A stretch of DNA of 47,745 nt from Allomyces arbusculus (taxonomy: Eukaryota; Blastocladiomycota; Blastocladiomycetes; Blastocladiales; Blastocladiaceae): NCBI GenBank assembly GCA_027604705.1, contig JADHYV010000109.1:1-47745 (forward strand), read 5' to 3'. The notes under the pieces are model-generated. The model was not told where the DNA came from and searched no databases. It was given only the letters and a program-made list of their open reading frames with translations. A program made the position numbers and the translations under genes. Below, piece by piece: positions 20,641 through 32,800 of the stretch (positions are counted from its first letter, which is position 1; the number at the start of each line of letters is the position of its first letter).

Positions 20641-21243
20641 GGTCAACTTGAGTCGGATCGGTATCGTGGTTGCGACCACGCGAGCAAACGTTGACGATGA
20701 GCAAGCCAGCGCGTTCGTTCTTGACAACGAGCAGCGTGGCAACGATTTTTGCAGAAGGGACTCGGTCGTCTTTAAATAACGAGGCGCGCTCGCGTGATGA
20801 CAGTCGGCCAAAATAAGGCCGACCGGGGTTCGGCGTCGACACGTCACTCGAGCGGCGAGCGGCGCGCAGGAATCAGGGCGTTGATTTCCTCCGCGGAGAT
20901 GCGCCGAGCCGTGGGGCGGTGCGCGTCGGTTGCAGTGACGGGGGATCCGTGCAGCAGAGCGGTAGCGACCGGCTGGGCAGACGGAAAAAACCGCGAAAGC
21001 TGCGCGGTGGTTGCCAAGCGATCAGCGGCGCGAGACAAGTGTGTCTCGCAGCAAATGAAATGCAGAAGTCAGCCCATCTCAGGTGACCCTTCACCATGCC
21101 GCACTCTCAACGTTTGCTCGTCGGCCTTCGCTGCCGTCGCGACGCGGACCGCATTACGACGTTGGAAACTTCAAGCAACGCGCCGCAACTAGCTGCAATT
21201 CGCCAACGGGAACGACCGACCGAAGATCCAGCTTTTTCCGATC
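20641..21243. promoter_or_regulatory. Divergent promoter region, panB / NDUFS4
   Basis: A 603-bp space between divergent starts of two nuclear genes for mitochondrial proteins. A TATA-like element lies on the panB side. Confidence 0.5.
20770..20779 (-). promoter_or_regulatory. TATA-like element upstream of panB
   Basis: The minus strand reads TTATTTAAAG about 130 nt upstream of the panB ATG in otherwise GC-rich sequence. Position and composition fit a core promoter element. This is not proof. Confidence 0.35.
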
Positions 21244-21977
21244 ATGTTCGCCAGCACGATTCGCGCTGTCGCGCGCCGCGCCTACACGACCGAGGCCGCG
21301 CAGGCCCTGACGCGTGCCCCCGCTGCGACGGCCGCTGCCTCCTCGACGCCCGCGACGTCGGCTGATATCGACGTGTCGGTCATTTCGGGCGCGCCCGCGA
21401 ACCTGACCACGCAGCGCGTCGTCAAGATTTACCGCCCGGCCAAGACGGCCATGCAGAGCGGTAAGTTCACGCTCGTCGCGTGGTGGGGAGATGCGGCCGG
21501 TCATCTTTGGCTGGTCCCATTTTTCGAACTCGACAAACGGGTGCCATGAGCGATCTCACGTCGCACGGGACCGACTCTGATTCTGCCGCTTGCGCGAACC
21601 CCGCATTCTTCGTTCCCGTCGTTGGACACGTCGTCTAGGTCTCGACAACACACGTTTCTGGAAGGTCGACTGGAACGCCGAGGACCGGTGGGAGAACCCG
21701 CTTATGGGCTGGGCATCGTCGGCCGGTGCGTCCTCTACTTGCTCGCCTTGCCGTCTGCGACACCCGCGCGCTGACCGCGGGTTGGCATCGACGCGCAGAC
21801 TACATGCAGGGCTCGTTCATGAAGTTCCGCACCGAGGAGGAGGCGATCCGGTTCGCCGAGCGCCAGGGGTGGCAGTACGAGGTCGTCGAGCCGGCCGAGG
21901 TCAAGTTCACCAAGAAGGTCTACGCCAAGAACTTCACTTTCGTCCCGGGCAAGCTGCGCTACATCCACACCAAGTGA
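21244..21977 (+). CDS. NDUFS4: NADH:ubiquinone oxidoreductase subunit NDUFS4 (18 kDa, AQDQ)
   Basis: Exons 21244-21460, 21639-21725 and 21799-21977 (introns 178 and 73 nt, donors GTAAGT and GTGCGT) give 160 residues. The N terminus MFASTIRAVARRAYTTEAAQ is a good mitochondrial presequence. The mature part matches the family: VVKIYRPAKTAMQSG, RFWKVDWNAEDRWENPLMGW, then FRTEEEAIRFAERQGWQYEV and the Lys-rich tail YAKNFTFVPGKLRYIHTK. It is an accessory subunit of respiratory complex I at the N-module/Q-module boundary in the inner membrane. The start is the only ATG before the presequence. Confidence 0.94.
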
Positions 21978-22720
21978 ACGCGCGCCTCGCCGAATCTTTT
22001 CGTCGGACTGGGAGCGCGTTGCCAATGAGAGACGCGTCGCGCTCGGATCAATCAATGCACGACCCCACCTGTTTATTTGCGCCATGGCGATCATCTTCTT
22101 GTCGCCCGTCATTTCCGATAGCGGTTCGTCAGCTGATCTTCAGCGTCGGAGCGCTCGCCGACTTGGTGTGCCGTGTGGTGGGGTTGCCGCTCGAGAACCT
22201 CGTGTCATCTCTCGTCCCTCCAATTGGAGCAAACACGGCCGACCCCCGGCCCGTTCCGATCGTGCATCGAGCACGCACTGTTTATCCCCGAGCGCGTGCC
22301 AACACCCCTGGCAGGCCCGTCCCTTCCTTGCACCGTTTCAACAATGCAGTGGCGAAATCGACCAGTCAAGAAGGGATGGTGCGGTCACTCTCCCTCCTGC
22401 TCTGTAACAGTCTGACAGGACTCGCTGCGGTTGAGGCCTTTCCTTTCGCGACTCCAAAACGACAGTTTCGCGGACATACAGTACTATTGGGGTATTGTAC
22501 CAAGACGACGCCCGGCCGGCGGGGGGCCTGGTCGAGTCAAGACAACGGAAAAATGACAGCCAAAATTGAGTGAGGAGAGGCTATGGAGGTTGGGGGGGGG
22601 GGGGGGTCCTTGACGAAGGAGAGGGGAGGAGGGGGAGAGGTGGGCGCAAAATGCAAAAGACCACGAAAGGTGTGCTGATAAACAAACGCAGCTTCCCGTA
22701 TCACGTCCACAATCTTGTTT
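21978..22720. other. Convergent 3' region with a G15 tract
   Basis: A 743-bp stretch between the NDUFS4 stop and the APSES gene stop. It includes a run of 15 G at 22592-22606 (C on the APSES sense strand). No gene is seen. Confidence 0.55.
22592..22606 (-). repeat. Poly-C tract (15 C on the minus strand)
   Basis: Fifteen G on the plus strand, so 15 C on the APSES sense strand, about 115 nt after the APSES stop. It has the same length and sense orientation as the tract after the MAPKK gene. Confidence 0.9.
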
Positions 22721-24522
22721 TCAGACCAAGGCTGGGCACGCGGGCGTCGTCGATCCCGACGCAACCACCCCCGTGGTCCAATGACGCCACGCGTCGGCCT
22801 CCCATGCTGCGGCCGCATCGAGCGCCAACACGTCCGTCGCGCCGGGCCATGTCGGGTCGCACATGAGCGCCGCGGGCGATGCGGCCGCCGACGACTCGGG
22901 CGTGGGCCACGACGACGGCGCCGTCGCGTCGAGCGTCGTCCATTCGCTCACATAGTCGAGCGACTGCTTGGCCGGTGCTGCCTGGTCGGCGCCACTGGCG
23001 GTCGGCGCGGAAAAACTGTTGAGCAGCGCGTTGAACGTCTCGAGGTCGAGCGCGAGCGGCTCGTTGGCATCGGCAACGAGCGGCGACGACCACATCGCGT
23101 CGGCGGCCGATGCGTTGTCGAGCATGGCCGGGCTCGCCGAGGTCCACTCGGCGGGCATCGTGGCCACCGAAAGCGTCGACGTGCGCCGGCGCTTGTTGCT
23201 CTCGTCGGCCGAAACGTCGGACCACGTCGTGCACCCGGCCGCGGCCGACTCGGACCACCGGCGCTTGGTGGAGACTGGTCGCGCTGGCTCATTGGCGTTC
23301 AGGTCGAGCGGCGTGACGGCCGCACCGGCAGCCGCGGCCAGGACCGCGGGCGTCGAGAGCCCGACAACGACGGGCGTCCACTCGGTGAGATCGGGCGATG
23401 CTGGGCTCCACGTCGCAACCGACGCCGTCGACAGGCGCCGCGTCCAGTCATACTGCTGCGGGAACGCCGTGCGCGCCGTGTGGTCCGACAGGGCCGGTGA
23501 CGGTAGCGCCGACCGTGCCGCGTCCGCAGCAGCTGCAACACCGGCACTGGATGCCGCCACGAGCAGCGATCCGGTCTCGGGCGCGGCCGGAAGCGTGCCC
23601 GGGATCTGGATCGACGGCAGCGGTCGCGGTCCGGCCATCGGGCTCGTCAAGTGGCTCGTCGTTGACGCCGATGCGGGCGCCCCATTGTTAGTGGCAGCAG
23701 CAGCAGCCGCGGCAGCGACGGCGGCCGCGGCCGCAGCGGCCAGGGCGTCGGCGACCGACGCGTAGGTCGAGGCAACGTGCGGGCCAACGACATACGGCCA
23801 CGGGTCGGGCTCGAGCAGCGGGAAAGCGAGGTTGGCGATGCCAAACTGGTTGGCGAGATCAATGGCGCGGTGCAGCGGGATCCACACGCCCTTGAGCCGC
23901 ATCGGGCCGGTCTTGATCACGTCGCGGTCCTTTTCCGACTTGAGCAGGCTGTCGCGCTTGCCGCGCGTCATGTCGGTGACGTTGAGCAGCTTGGTGCTGG
24001 GATGACAGAAAGTTGCGCGCGCACGCAATGGTGAGGACTCTGCCAGCTCGTGCAAAACGATCGAAAAACTCTGGCCGGGCGCAGCGGACACCCAACGTTC
24101 GCCACCTCCGCGTTCCACGGGCCCTCACCCTAGTTTCTGCCACGAAACCAACCCCCCACAACCTCACTTTGTGGTTCCGATCGGCGAGCGAGAGGGAGAG
24201 AAACAAAGTTGTCGTGTACGCACCCATTGACGAAATGGTTGTCAGCACGGCGGCAGATCGAGAGCCGATCCGTCTCGAGCTGGAAGACGCGCGAGTTTTG
24301 CTCTTCCCAGATGAACGAGGTGAGGTGCGGGGCCACATTGAGCGTCGGGAGCGCGCCGGCAACGGCAGCAGCCGCAGCAGCGGGCAGCGTGACTTGGGCC
24401 ATGGTGGAAGCGAGCGTCGTGGTAGGTTCGGCAATGCAGGCGCTTGGTGTGGGGCCAGTCGGGGTCACACAACTCGAAAGCGGCGGAAGAGCAGGTTCGC
24501 GCGAGATCGGAGCTGGCGTCAT
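22721..24522 (-). CDS. APSES (KilA-N) family transcription factor
   Basis: Exons 24224-24522 and 22721-23996 (227-nt intron, donor GTGCGT) give 524 residues. The DNA-binding APSES domain lies at about 66-160: [32 protein letters not shown], then [35 protein letters not shown] and [17 protein letters not shown]. The intron falls inside the domain, between VNG and TKLLN. Downstream are a long Ala run, a short basic patch NKRRRTS, a likely nuclear signal, and a Trp/Asp/Ala-rich acidic C terminus that could activate transcription. No ankyrin repeats are seen, so it is StuA/Efg1-like, not MBF/SBF-like. A second Met at the MAQVTLP site could be the start. Targets are unknown; family members control development and dimorphism. 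Confidence 0.9.
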
Positions 24523-27500
24523 AGGGGGAGAGCGGGGCAGGAGTTGTCGGGCTCGACTTGGTGGTGGTGGTGGGTGCTGGTATAGCCTGGACGACCGCGA
24601 GGGACCTCTTGGCGGCTCGAAGATGTTGTTGAATGGAAGGGAAAGGGTGAATGGGTATGAGGAGCGCGATACCGCGCGGGGGGAGGGGCGGCCTCAAGTA
24701 CTCGGCCGCGGAGAGGGCGACCGTGGGCCTGTTTGCTGCGGCCACCCGCCGTGTCCCAAGAGCTGCGGTAAGTCGCCAGAACCCTCTTGCTCAGCGAACC
24801 GGGCAGAAAGGGCGCACGCGACACGGGCGTGCATGGTTGTGCGCGCGCGTCGCCAAAAGATACCGTGGGGCCCCAGCACATGGACACGAGGGCGTTGTTG
24901 GTAGGAAGCGCCACCAAATGGTGTCCCTTCTGGATGAACCGTCGAGTTGAACGATGTCGCCAATCGTTGCAGAGCGTGGTCGGTGCTGTTCTGGCTTGGT
25001 CATCATTCGTCGTCACTTTTGGCCCAAAAAGAGGCGTTTTGACGCGGGCGGGGGTGGTTGGCGTGGTTGGCGTGCACACTGCGGTAATCCAACTTTTGGC
25101 CACTAGTGTCCCGGTGGCTGGCGGCTGGAGGAGGGTACAAGCTGATCGGCTTCATTCGTTGGACGATGAAACTCGCGGTGGCGGGCGTGGGGTTCGGCAT
25201 GATCACTTGGCGCCCGACTTGGCGTCAAACCTGGGCCCGACTTCTTTACCGTCGACCTGAAGACATTCGCGCCGCGCGGTAATGTGGGCCTCGCCATCGT
25301 GCATCCGGTTTGCTCCTGTCCTCGCCCATGTTCTCCACCCTACGGTGTGTCTGGTAGGGGTGGAGCAGGTGCACCAATCGCGATGTGAGCAGGAGCAGCA
25401 AACAGAACCAGTAGCAGGCACCAACGCTCGATCCGACGCGACCGCGGACGGCGCGAACGTTGACGACGACGACGACGACACCGCGGCCACGAACCTAACC
25501 AACGAGGTGGGGAGGGTCACCCGTTTTTCGCGAAGCAACGTCCACGAACGCCACTCTCCATGCACGACGGAGAGACTCGGAACCCTGCCATTATATCATT
25601 GAAGGCCGCCACCTCGAGCCACCAACCTTGTGCACCATTCGTCGCCCGACATTCATTTACCGCACCCGAACTCCCCTGTTGAACGACTTACCGCACCCCA
25701 CGCCAACAACATCACGCCAGCGGAGGTGATTTACCGCACGGTGCACGCCATATGGTTCGGCAACAGTTCGTGCATGTTCGTGCAGAAACGCCAAGCCCAT
25801 GCCTTGCAGCTATATTTGTAGCGCGTGCTTGCAAGTTGCACTGCAAATCGTGCGGGGGTTTGACACTCTTGCACGGCTTTATGGGACAGGCACAAAGCTC
25901 GGAAACGCGACGAGGCAGGACGGACGGCGCGTACGGTAGTGCGCGCGCGCCGCACCCAAATGCGTTGCACGACACGTACTCTGCACAGTTGGGCGCGGCG
26001 TACGCGGCGGCGCGATTCTCCAGCCCTTTCTTCCGTCCTCTCTCCCACTCACCAGTGCAGGCGCAGGCCAGTCACCTTTGTTGATGGCGGAGTTCGTCCA
26101 ATGTTTCTGCTCAAGTCGTGGGGGCATCGATGCTGCAAATATTGGAGAGAGAATTTTGCACGCAAAGAGCGTGCAGAGCTGATGCTTGGCACTGGATGGT
26201 TTAGCGAAATGGTGCAGAAGCTGGGCGGTTGGTTAATGGGGCGAGTGACCTGACTTTGCCTGAATAATGAGGCTCAGATGGATGTCTTGGCGTACATGAC
26301 GGATCTGTACGGGCCTCTGTCGCGTTACTTTGGGTCAAACCATCAGATCGGCGGGGTGCTCAATCAAGAAAAGCATGACACGTGTTCTGGATGCGGTCCT
26401 ATCTGTTCCTCCCAGATGGGCGTGCATGGTGGCACGATTCCATTTTTCTTGGAACTGAAACAGATCTTTCTCCCTCTGCGAGCGGTACTTCAACGAGTTG
26501 ATCTATCTGATAGTATTCCCATTGCCATTCATGGCCGGCAACAAGGCGAGCTCATTAGCCTTTGGATCAGCCGCTGATGCTCAAACTGCTAGCGGGGACG
26601 TCAGGAACCAGTGAGCGACATTAGGCGATTCATGCCAGAGCTTGGACGGATTACAAAACTTGTCAGGACCTGCGCGTGGCCGCTTCCCCCCATATTCCCG
26701 CCAGCTTTTGGCTTGAAGCGAGTGCCTGATCCGCGTTGCTGCTCAAAAGTTACAGTTGTCGCGCACACGAAATGCGTTTGTATGACACAAATCAAAACAA
26801 ACGAGCGCTCAGGATCTTCCTTCGACCGATCGCTGGTTGCATGTAACTGCACAGATCGTGCTTTGGCTGGCCGTAAGCAGAAGTCCTTTCTTGTAGCGCG
26901 CCCAACCTACTGATCGACGATGCTTGCCTCACGCCATTCATTTTGATAACGCTGTACCTGTCAAACTGCTGTAACGATGCGCTTCTCTCTATCTACCGCA
27001 TAGCTTGTCAGCCTCAAACTGCCATCAGATCTCTGGAGACGGCGAGCGCACGCGGCCTTGCTTTCAACTGTAAGGCCATGCCGTCCCGCACGCGGCGATC
27101 GCGCTCAATCAAGCTGTTCAATCCTAAACGGAGTCTTGTTGATCCATCACAAGCGAGCGCGAACTGACCGACTCTGCCTGGTGTACCTCGCTCCCGCTTT
27201 CCCTCGCGCCGACTCTCAACGCTAAATTTTTCATTACAAATGATTCGGAACGACAGCGTCTCCTCTCTCCACCCATACGTTTAGTGGCCCTCATCGACAT
27301 TTTGCTTACACATCGCCCTGGTTCACAACATGCTCGCCTGCGTCATTCAGCTCGATCAAATTCGCGGCATTCCTGAACAGCTCGACAAAATGAATCTGTG
27401 CAACGTCCTCTTATTCGATTGATCGCCGCAAACCGAAAAAAAGAGGACCAACCCGTCAACTCCGCCGAAAAGGGGCCGGGCCGGCCGGGGGCCGCTGCGG

Positions 27501-27757
27501 CAACAGCAGCAGCAAGAGGGGAGGACCAATGGGTTATAAAGGTACATGCGCAAGTCGAAAGATTTGGGAAGAGGGTGCGCGTAGACAAAAGACAAGACGA
27601 ACGAGGGAACAACCAACGAGGGGAAGCACAGGTGGGGGATGAAGAAGTAGGCCACGACCATACGCAACAACAAAAAAAGGAACTGCAACCAAAGATCAAC
27701 AACAAACACGCCAGGCCGCGCACAAGATGACGCGCGGCACACACCAATCCCGACACT
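24523..27757. other. 3.2-kb gene-poor stretch with a composition shift
   Basis: This is the largest stretch without a recognised gene. From 24.5 to 26.0 kb it is GC-rich, with many overlapping low-complexity frames on both strands. From about 26.1 to 27.3 kb it is clearly less GC-rich and carries short plus-strand frames (26278-26577, 26611-26913, 26943-27167) with no domain I recognise. It may hold the APSES promoter, a degenerate insertion, or an unrecognised gene. The 27.4-27.7 kb part is probably the arginase 3' region. Confidence 0.4.
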
Positions 27758-28735
27758 TTACAGCAGCGTCTCGCCGAGCGCCGACCGTACGAGCGAGCAC
27801 CCGACCGCGACCGTTTGCGTGAGCTGGTGAATGTCACCGTGCGCCAGCGCCGGGTTGACTTCCATGACGTCCATCGCGCACAGCAGGCCCGTCTCATGCA
27901 ACCGCTCGCAAATGTAGTGGCCCTCGCGGAACGTGAGCCCACCACGCACGGGCGTGCCCGTCGCGGGGGCGACCGACGGGTCCAGCCCATCGACATCGTA
28001 CGACAAGTGGATCGGCCTATCGCGGTTCGGGTTCACGTGGTCCAGCGCCATTTCCACGACTTGGCCAATCCCGTAGCGGTCGACCTCGGTCATGGAAAAC
28101 GCCTTGATGCCCAGCTGCTTGAGAATGCGCTTCTCGCCCTGGTCGACGTCGCGCAGGCCAATGTAGACGAGCCGGTCGGGCGTCAGGCACGGCGAGAGCC
28201 AGCTGAATTCGGGCAAGTCGGTGCCCTCGAGCCCGAGCAGGAACGCGAGCGGGCACCCGTGCAGGTTGCCCGAGTCGGTCGTGAGTGGCGTGTTGATATC
28301 GGCGTGCGCGTCGACCCAAATCACACACAGGTCCGGGTGCGCGCGCGTCGTGCCACCGAGCGTGCCCATGGCCAAGGAATGGTCGCCGCCGATCGTGAGC
28401 ACCAACTCGCCGCGCTTGGCGTGCTCCTCGACAACATTGGCCAGGTACTCGCAGACCGCCGACACGTAGCGCGGCTTCTTAAGCTTGCCAATGTCCGGGT
28501 CGGACTCGGGCTGCAGGTGCGTCAGGTCCTGGCACCGCGCATCAACCGTCACATTCCAGTCGAGGTCGCGCAACTGCTGGTGCAGGCCAAACTCGGCGAG
28601 CGTCTGCGGGCCGTTCTCGACACCGCCCTTGGCCTGGCCGCCGGAGAAGGCGACACCGAGGATTGAGACGGTCTTGGGCTGCGCGACAAACTTGTGGTGC
28701 GGCTCGTCGGTGCCGTTGATGAGCTTGCCGTTCAT
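27758..28735 (-). CDS. CAR1: Arginase
   Basis: An intron-free frame of 325 residues, a normal length. All manganese-binding signatures are present: GGDHSLAMG, WVDAHADINTP and SYDVDGLDPSVAPATGTPV; the substrate-binding segment SGNLHGCPLAFLLG is also clear. The N terminus shows ILGVAFSGGQAKGGVENGP, with the conserved Gly-rich ureohydrolase entry. It hydrolyses arginine to ornithine and urea. No presequence is evident, so a cytosolic enzyme like yeast Car1 is likely. The stop is followed by the gene-poor stretch and about 1.1 kb separates the start from the next gene. It stands out as one of the few long genes here without introns. Confidence 0.96.
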   Translation of the reverse strand: MNGKLINGTDEPHHKFVAQPKTVSILGVAFSGGQAKGGVENGPQTLAEFGLHQQLRDLDWNVTVDARCQDLTHLQPESDPDIGKLKKPRYVSAVCEYLANVVEEHAKRGELVLTIGGDHSLAMGTLGGTTRAHPDLCVIWVDAHADINTPLTTDSGNLHGCPLAFLLGLEGTDLPEFSWLSPCLTPDRLVYIGLRDVDQGEKRILKQLGIKAFSMTEVDRYGIGQVVEMALDHVNPNRDRPIHLSYDVDGLDPSVAPATGTPVRGGLTFREGHYICERLHETGLLCAMDVMEVNPALAHGDIHQLTQTVAVGCSLVRSALGETLL

Positions 28736-29872
28736 GTTGGTGATGGAGTGGAAGAAGGTGGTGGAGGCTGTGGAGATGGTGTCGTGCTGCGGCGATGCGG
28801 CACGGAGCGGAATGAACGGGTGGGTGGGTGCAAAGTGGTCGAGTTCTAGATATCGACGCCAGCGAGTGCGCGGGAAGGGACATGGCGGAACCGAAAATGG
28901 TGAGGCCGGATATCATAAATAATATCGAGCGCGGAGGAACCAGATCCCGGGCAAGAACAGTTCGAAAGAGTGGTGGTGGTGGGCGAACAATCGAACAATC
29001 TGATCTGCCGCGACCGTGCGTTGCCAGCGCAGGCAGGCGGCGCGCCACCGCTCGGCAGGGACATCACCACTCGCCGCGCCTCGATTCGAATTCCATCCAC
29101 GCGACCGCCTTCTTCTCCCCCGCGCTGCCAACTGACGCCCACCAGACGCCTTTGCAAGCAAACGGGCACTCGCGACAACCCAACTCAGACCGCTGCCGTT
29201 GCGGGCACCCAGAACGGATCCGCGAGACGAGCGTGGAGCGGCGGTGCACAGCGCGGGCAGATCGGGGCAGGGCCCAAGCTAGGGTGGAGTAGAATGAGAG
29301 GAACACGTACGCTGATCACAGTTGAGCAGCAGGACTTGTCGGGGGCGCCGTCGTGGTACGTCTTGGGTGAGAGTGAGGGGCCGGAGTTGAGGAGAAAGAC
29401 GACGGGCCCGTGGCGAATGGGCTTATAAATGAAATCGATTTGGGGTGAGATGCCAATAGTGCCAGTCAAAACTATTCAAGTCCCGTGCTCGAGCGGTTTG
29501 GGCAGGGATCATTCCCTGCCGCGGTGCAGCTGGCCGGCCACAACCACATTTCCAAGCGGGCACGAGAGGACGATGCGCTGCCAACGTGTCGACACCCCCA
29601 CCTGACAGACGCCAGACCCCTGGCCACAATCGACACCAACAGCTTGTGACACGATGAGTTCGCCAACGACTTGATTTCTTCTCCGCGACACCATTATCCA
29701 AAAAGAACGCTGGGCGATTGCCTCCCCCCCAAAAAAACCAACGCACCAAAAAAGGCCGGTCGAGGTATCCAAACACCCGAGCAAAACACCGAAAGCAAAA
29801 AAGAGAATACACGCAAGCTGGTCACTCGGACCAATAAAACGATGGCTGTGCCAATGCGTGACGTCGCCCAGG
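28736..29872. other. Arginase upstream region and 3' end of the long cyclin-box gene
   Basis: A 1.1-kb stretch. An A/T-rich patch near 28911-28925 (about 180 nt upstream of the arginase ATG) and a second near 29422-29430 look like possible core-promoter sites in GC-rich surroundings. No gene is recognised. Confidence 0.45.
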
Positions 29873-32800
29873 TCAATGGTAGTACCCCTGCCCAGCTGCT
29901 GCGGCTCGCCCACCAGATCCCGGCGCGGCCACATCGCCGTGTGCGAGCGCAGCACTGCTGATGACCGTGGACGCGCGCACGTCCGACAATGACGGCATGC
30001 TCATCGCCGGCTGCGCCGCTGCAATGCCGGCACCACCACCACGGGACCGCGTCCCAATCAGCGTATCCTGCGACGACCCGGCCGACGACAGCGACATGGA
30101 GCTGACCGGGAACGCCGGGAACACGGCGCGCGCGCCGTTCGGTGCGGGCGTCGAGCTGCCGGGCGGTGCCGGCGGCGACCATTCCGGGTACGTTGGCGTG
30201 CCCGTCGCTGACGTGGCAGGGGTCGTAGCCGTCGTTGAGTGCGCTGCGGGAGTTGTCGCGGCCGCCGACTTGGCCGAGGTCGAGTTGAGCGAGTGCAGCG
30301 ACGGCATGTGCGCGAGCCCGCGCGCCGAGTAGCTTGGTGGTGCCGCCGACGTGGGAGTGGAACTTGCTGACGCGCTTGCGCTCGCCGTATAGTTGGTCTG
30401 GATCGTCAGGCCGGTACCGTACGCGGCGTTGGACCCGGCGCGCGAGCGCGACGTGGATTGCCATGCAGCCGATAACAACGGTTGCTGCTGTTGCTGCTGT
30501 TGCTGCTGCTGCTGCTGCACAACGGGCTGCTCTACCGCTGGCTGCTGCGCGTACTTGGGTTGTGGCTGCGCTTGCTGCTGCTGGTACTGCTGCTGCGCCT
30601 GCTGCTTGGACACCGCATACTGCTGCGCTTGCGACGCGTAGTACTGCTGCTGCTGCTGCTCGCGCTGTTGCTGCTGCGGGCGCTGGTACGTCGCCGTTGC
30701 CGTCGCTGCCGTCGGGTACGGCACGGACGCGACCGCATGCGGCGGCTCGAGCACCGGCACCAGCGGCTCGCGTGCGGGTGGAGTCGGCAAATGCGCGGGT
30801 GGATCCTGCACAATGACCGCAGCCGTCGACAAATCCTCACCACGATCTCCGGCCACCTCGGCCGTCTTAGCCCACAAGTCACGCAGTGCCGCACAAACTC
30901 CAATCGCGGCCGCCGAAGACCGTTCCGGATCCGCAAGCCCGTCGTCCCCGGCCGCAACCCACATGGCAAATGCCGCGGCATCGTCGTCGTCGTCGCCCGC
31001 ATGGTCGTCGCCGCTGCGCGAGAGCGACGCAAATGCGCCGCCACCGTGTGCGGTCGGGTCGTCCTTGGCGGCGGGCGCCACGGGCTGTGCGCGGCGCAAC
31101 GTCGCGAGCGACCACGCTGACGGGTTCGACGGCGTGCGTCGCAAACTGCCCGTGACCGACGCCTTGAGCGACCGTTTCGGCGGCGGCACGGGACCCGATG
31201 CCGGTGCCGAAGCTGCGGCCGCCGCCGCGGCCGCCGCCTGGTGATACGCGCGCGGCATCGTCATGGGCTTACTCGCGCGCCGGCGTCGTTTCGCCCACGC
31301 CGTCATTTTCCGGTTCACGCGGTGCACCAACTCAGCGACCTGGCCACGCGTCACGGCCAAGTTAAACTCGAGGGTGGCAATCACATGAGATTCGAGCGCG
31401 ACCAGATCTTCGGTCCCGACGACCGACGTCTTGGGCGCGACTCCTGCAATCGCCTTGGCCGTATAACTGTGGTCCGACAACTGCTTGCACGCCAACAACA
31501 GCGCGACCGTGAGCATCCGTGCTTGGCCGCGAACGCGCAACTCGTCGACGCCCACGGCCGTCGGGTCCGCGAGGGCCGCACCCGCGGCCATCCGCGCGCG
31601 CTCGTCCTCGACGACGGGCATCCACCGTGCGGCCGCGCGGGACATGCCTGCGGTCGACATGGGCGTGAGCGTCGCATGCGCGCGTCGTGGCGATGCGGCG
31701 GCGACGGTCGATTTGGACCTTTTCAGACCCCACCGCTCGAGCGTCGACTTGGCGGACCGCGTACTGGCGGATCGGTGAGGCGTGGCCGACGCGGGCACGT
31801 ACACACGTGGTGCGGCGGCGCCGCGGGAGCGCGCGGTCAGGTACTGCTCGAGGTACCATGCCATGACCAGACAGTGCTGCGGGGCCACGCGCGTGGCCTG
31901 CAGGAGCGACTGCACGCGGCGCACGGCCTCGGGCTTACATCCGATTGCCATGAACAGCGCGTAGGAAAAGGCACGAATCACCTTCCAGCTCGGCGTGTAC
32001 TTGGCGGCCAGGACCGCACCGAGCCCACCGAGTTCTTGCGTTGCCGACACGTGCAGGACCGGGCGTGCTGGGACGACGGGAGTCGACGGTTCCTGTGAAG
32101 CGCGCGCGGGAGTCGCCGTCAGCTCAGCGCGTGCCGCCGACGACGACGTGGCCCGAGCGGGACTCGTGTAATTCGGCGGCGGAATCACCGTATCCGTGCG
32201 TGCCGGCTGCTGCAGCACATGTACGACTTTCCGACTCGGCTGGCGTGAGACACCGGTCGAGTCGGCCGGCACATTGGCCACGACCACCGTCTCCTTGGCG
32301 AGCACCGACGAAAGCGACGGCATCCCAAGCCCTCCTGGTGGGTCTGACTTGACCGTACTCAACGAAACCGCGACCGACCTCGGCTCCGACTCAGTCGATG
32401 CGCGATCGCTCTCCAACGGCGTCTCCTCGTACGCGCGCAACAGGTCCTGCATCCGGTCGTACGGGTCAGCCTCCTCCTCGGCGCGCGACGGGACACGCGA
32501 CCGCCGCGCGGCCAGCGCCGACGTGCGCCGGGCCGCGGCATCAACGGACGCACGCGGTGCAGGCTGACGCGACGACGGCTGCCGCAGGATCCCGCGCGGG
32601 AAGGTGCCCCCAGCCGACGACGATGCGGGGCGTGTGTACGACGGCGTTGACGTGGCCGAGTCTTCGGGCGTTTTCGGTGGGGTCGTTGCAGTGCTTGAGG
32701 TCGAGGGCGGAGCCGGCCAGTGCGGTTGCGGTGGCGCGACGTGCTGCTGGTGCTGCGCCTGCGGAGGCTGAACCGGTGGTGGGAGCGCTTGTGGGAGAGG

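Noticed and set aside
25003-25565. Adjacent minus-strand frames that might form a small secreted-protein gene
   Set aside because: The first frame has a hydrophobic/Ser stretch but no clean signal peptide, splice joins are not forced by any homology, and no family is recognised.
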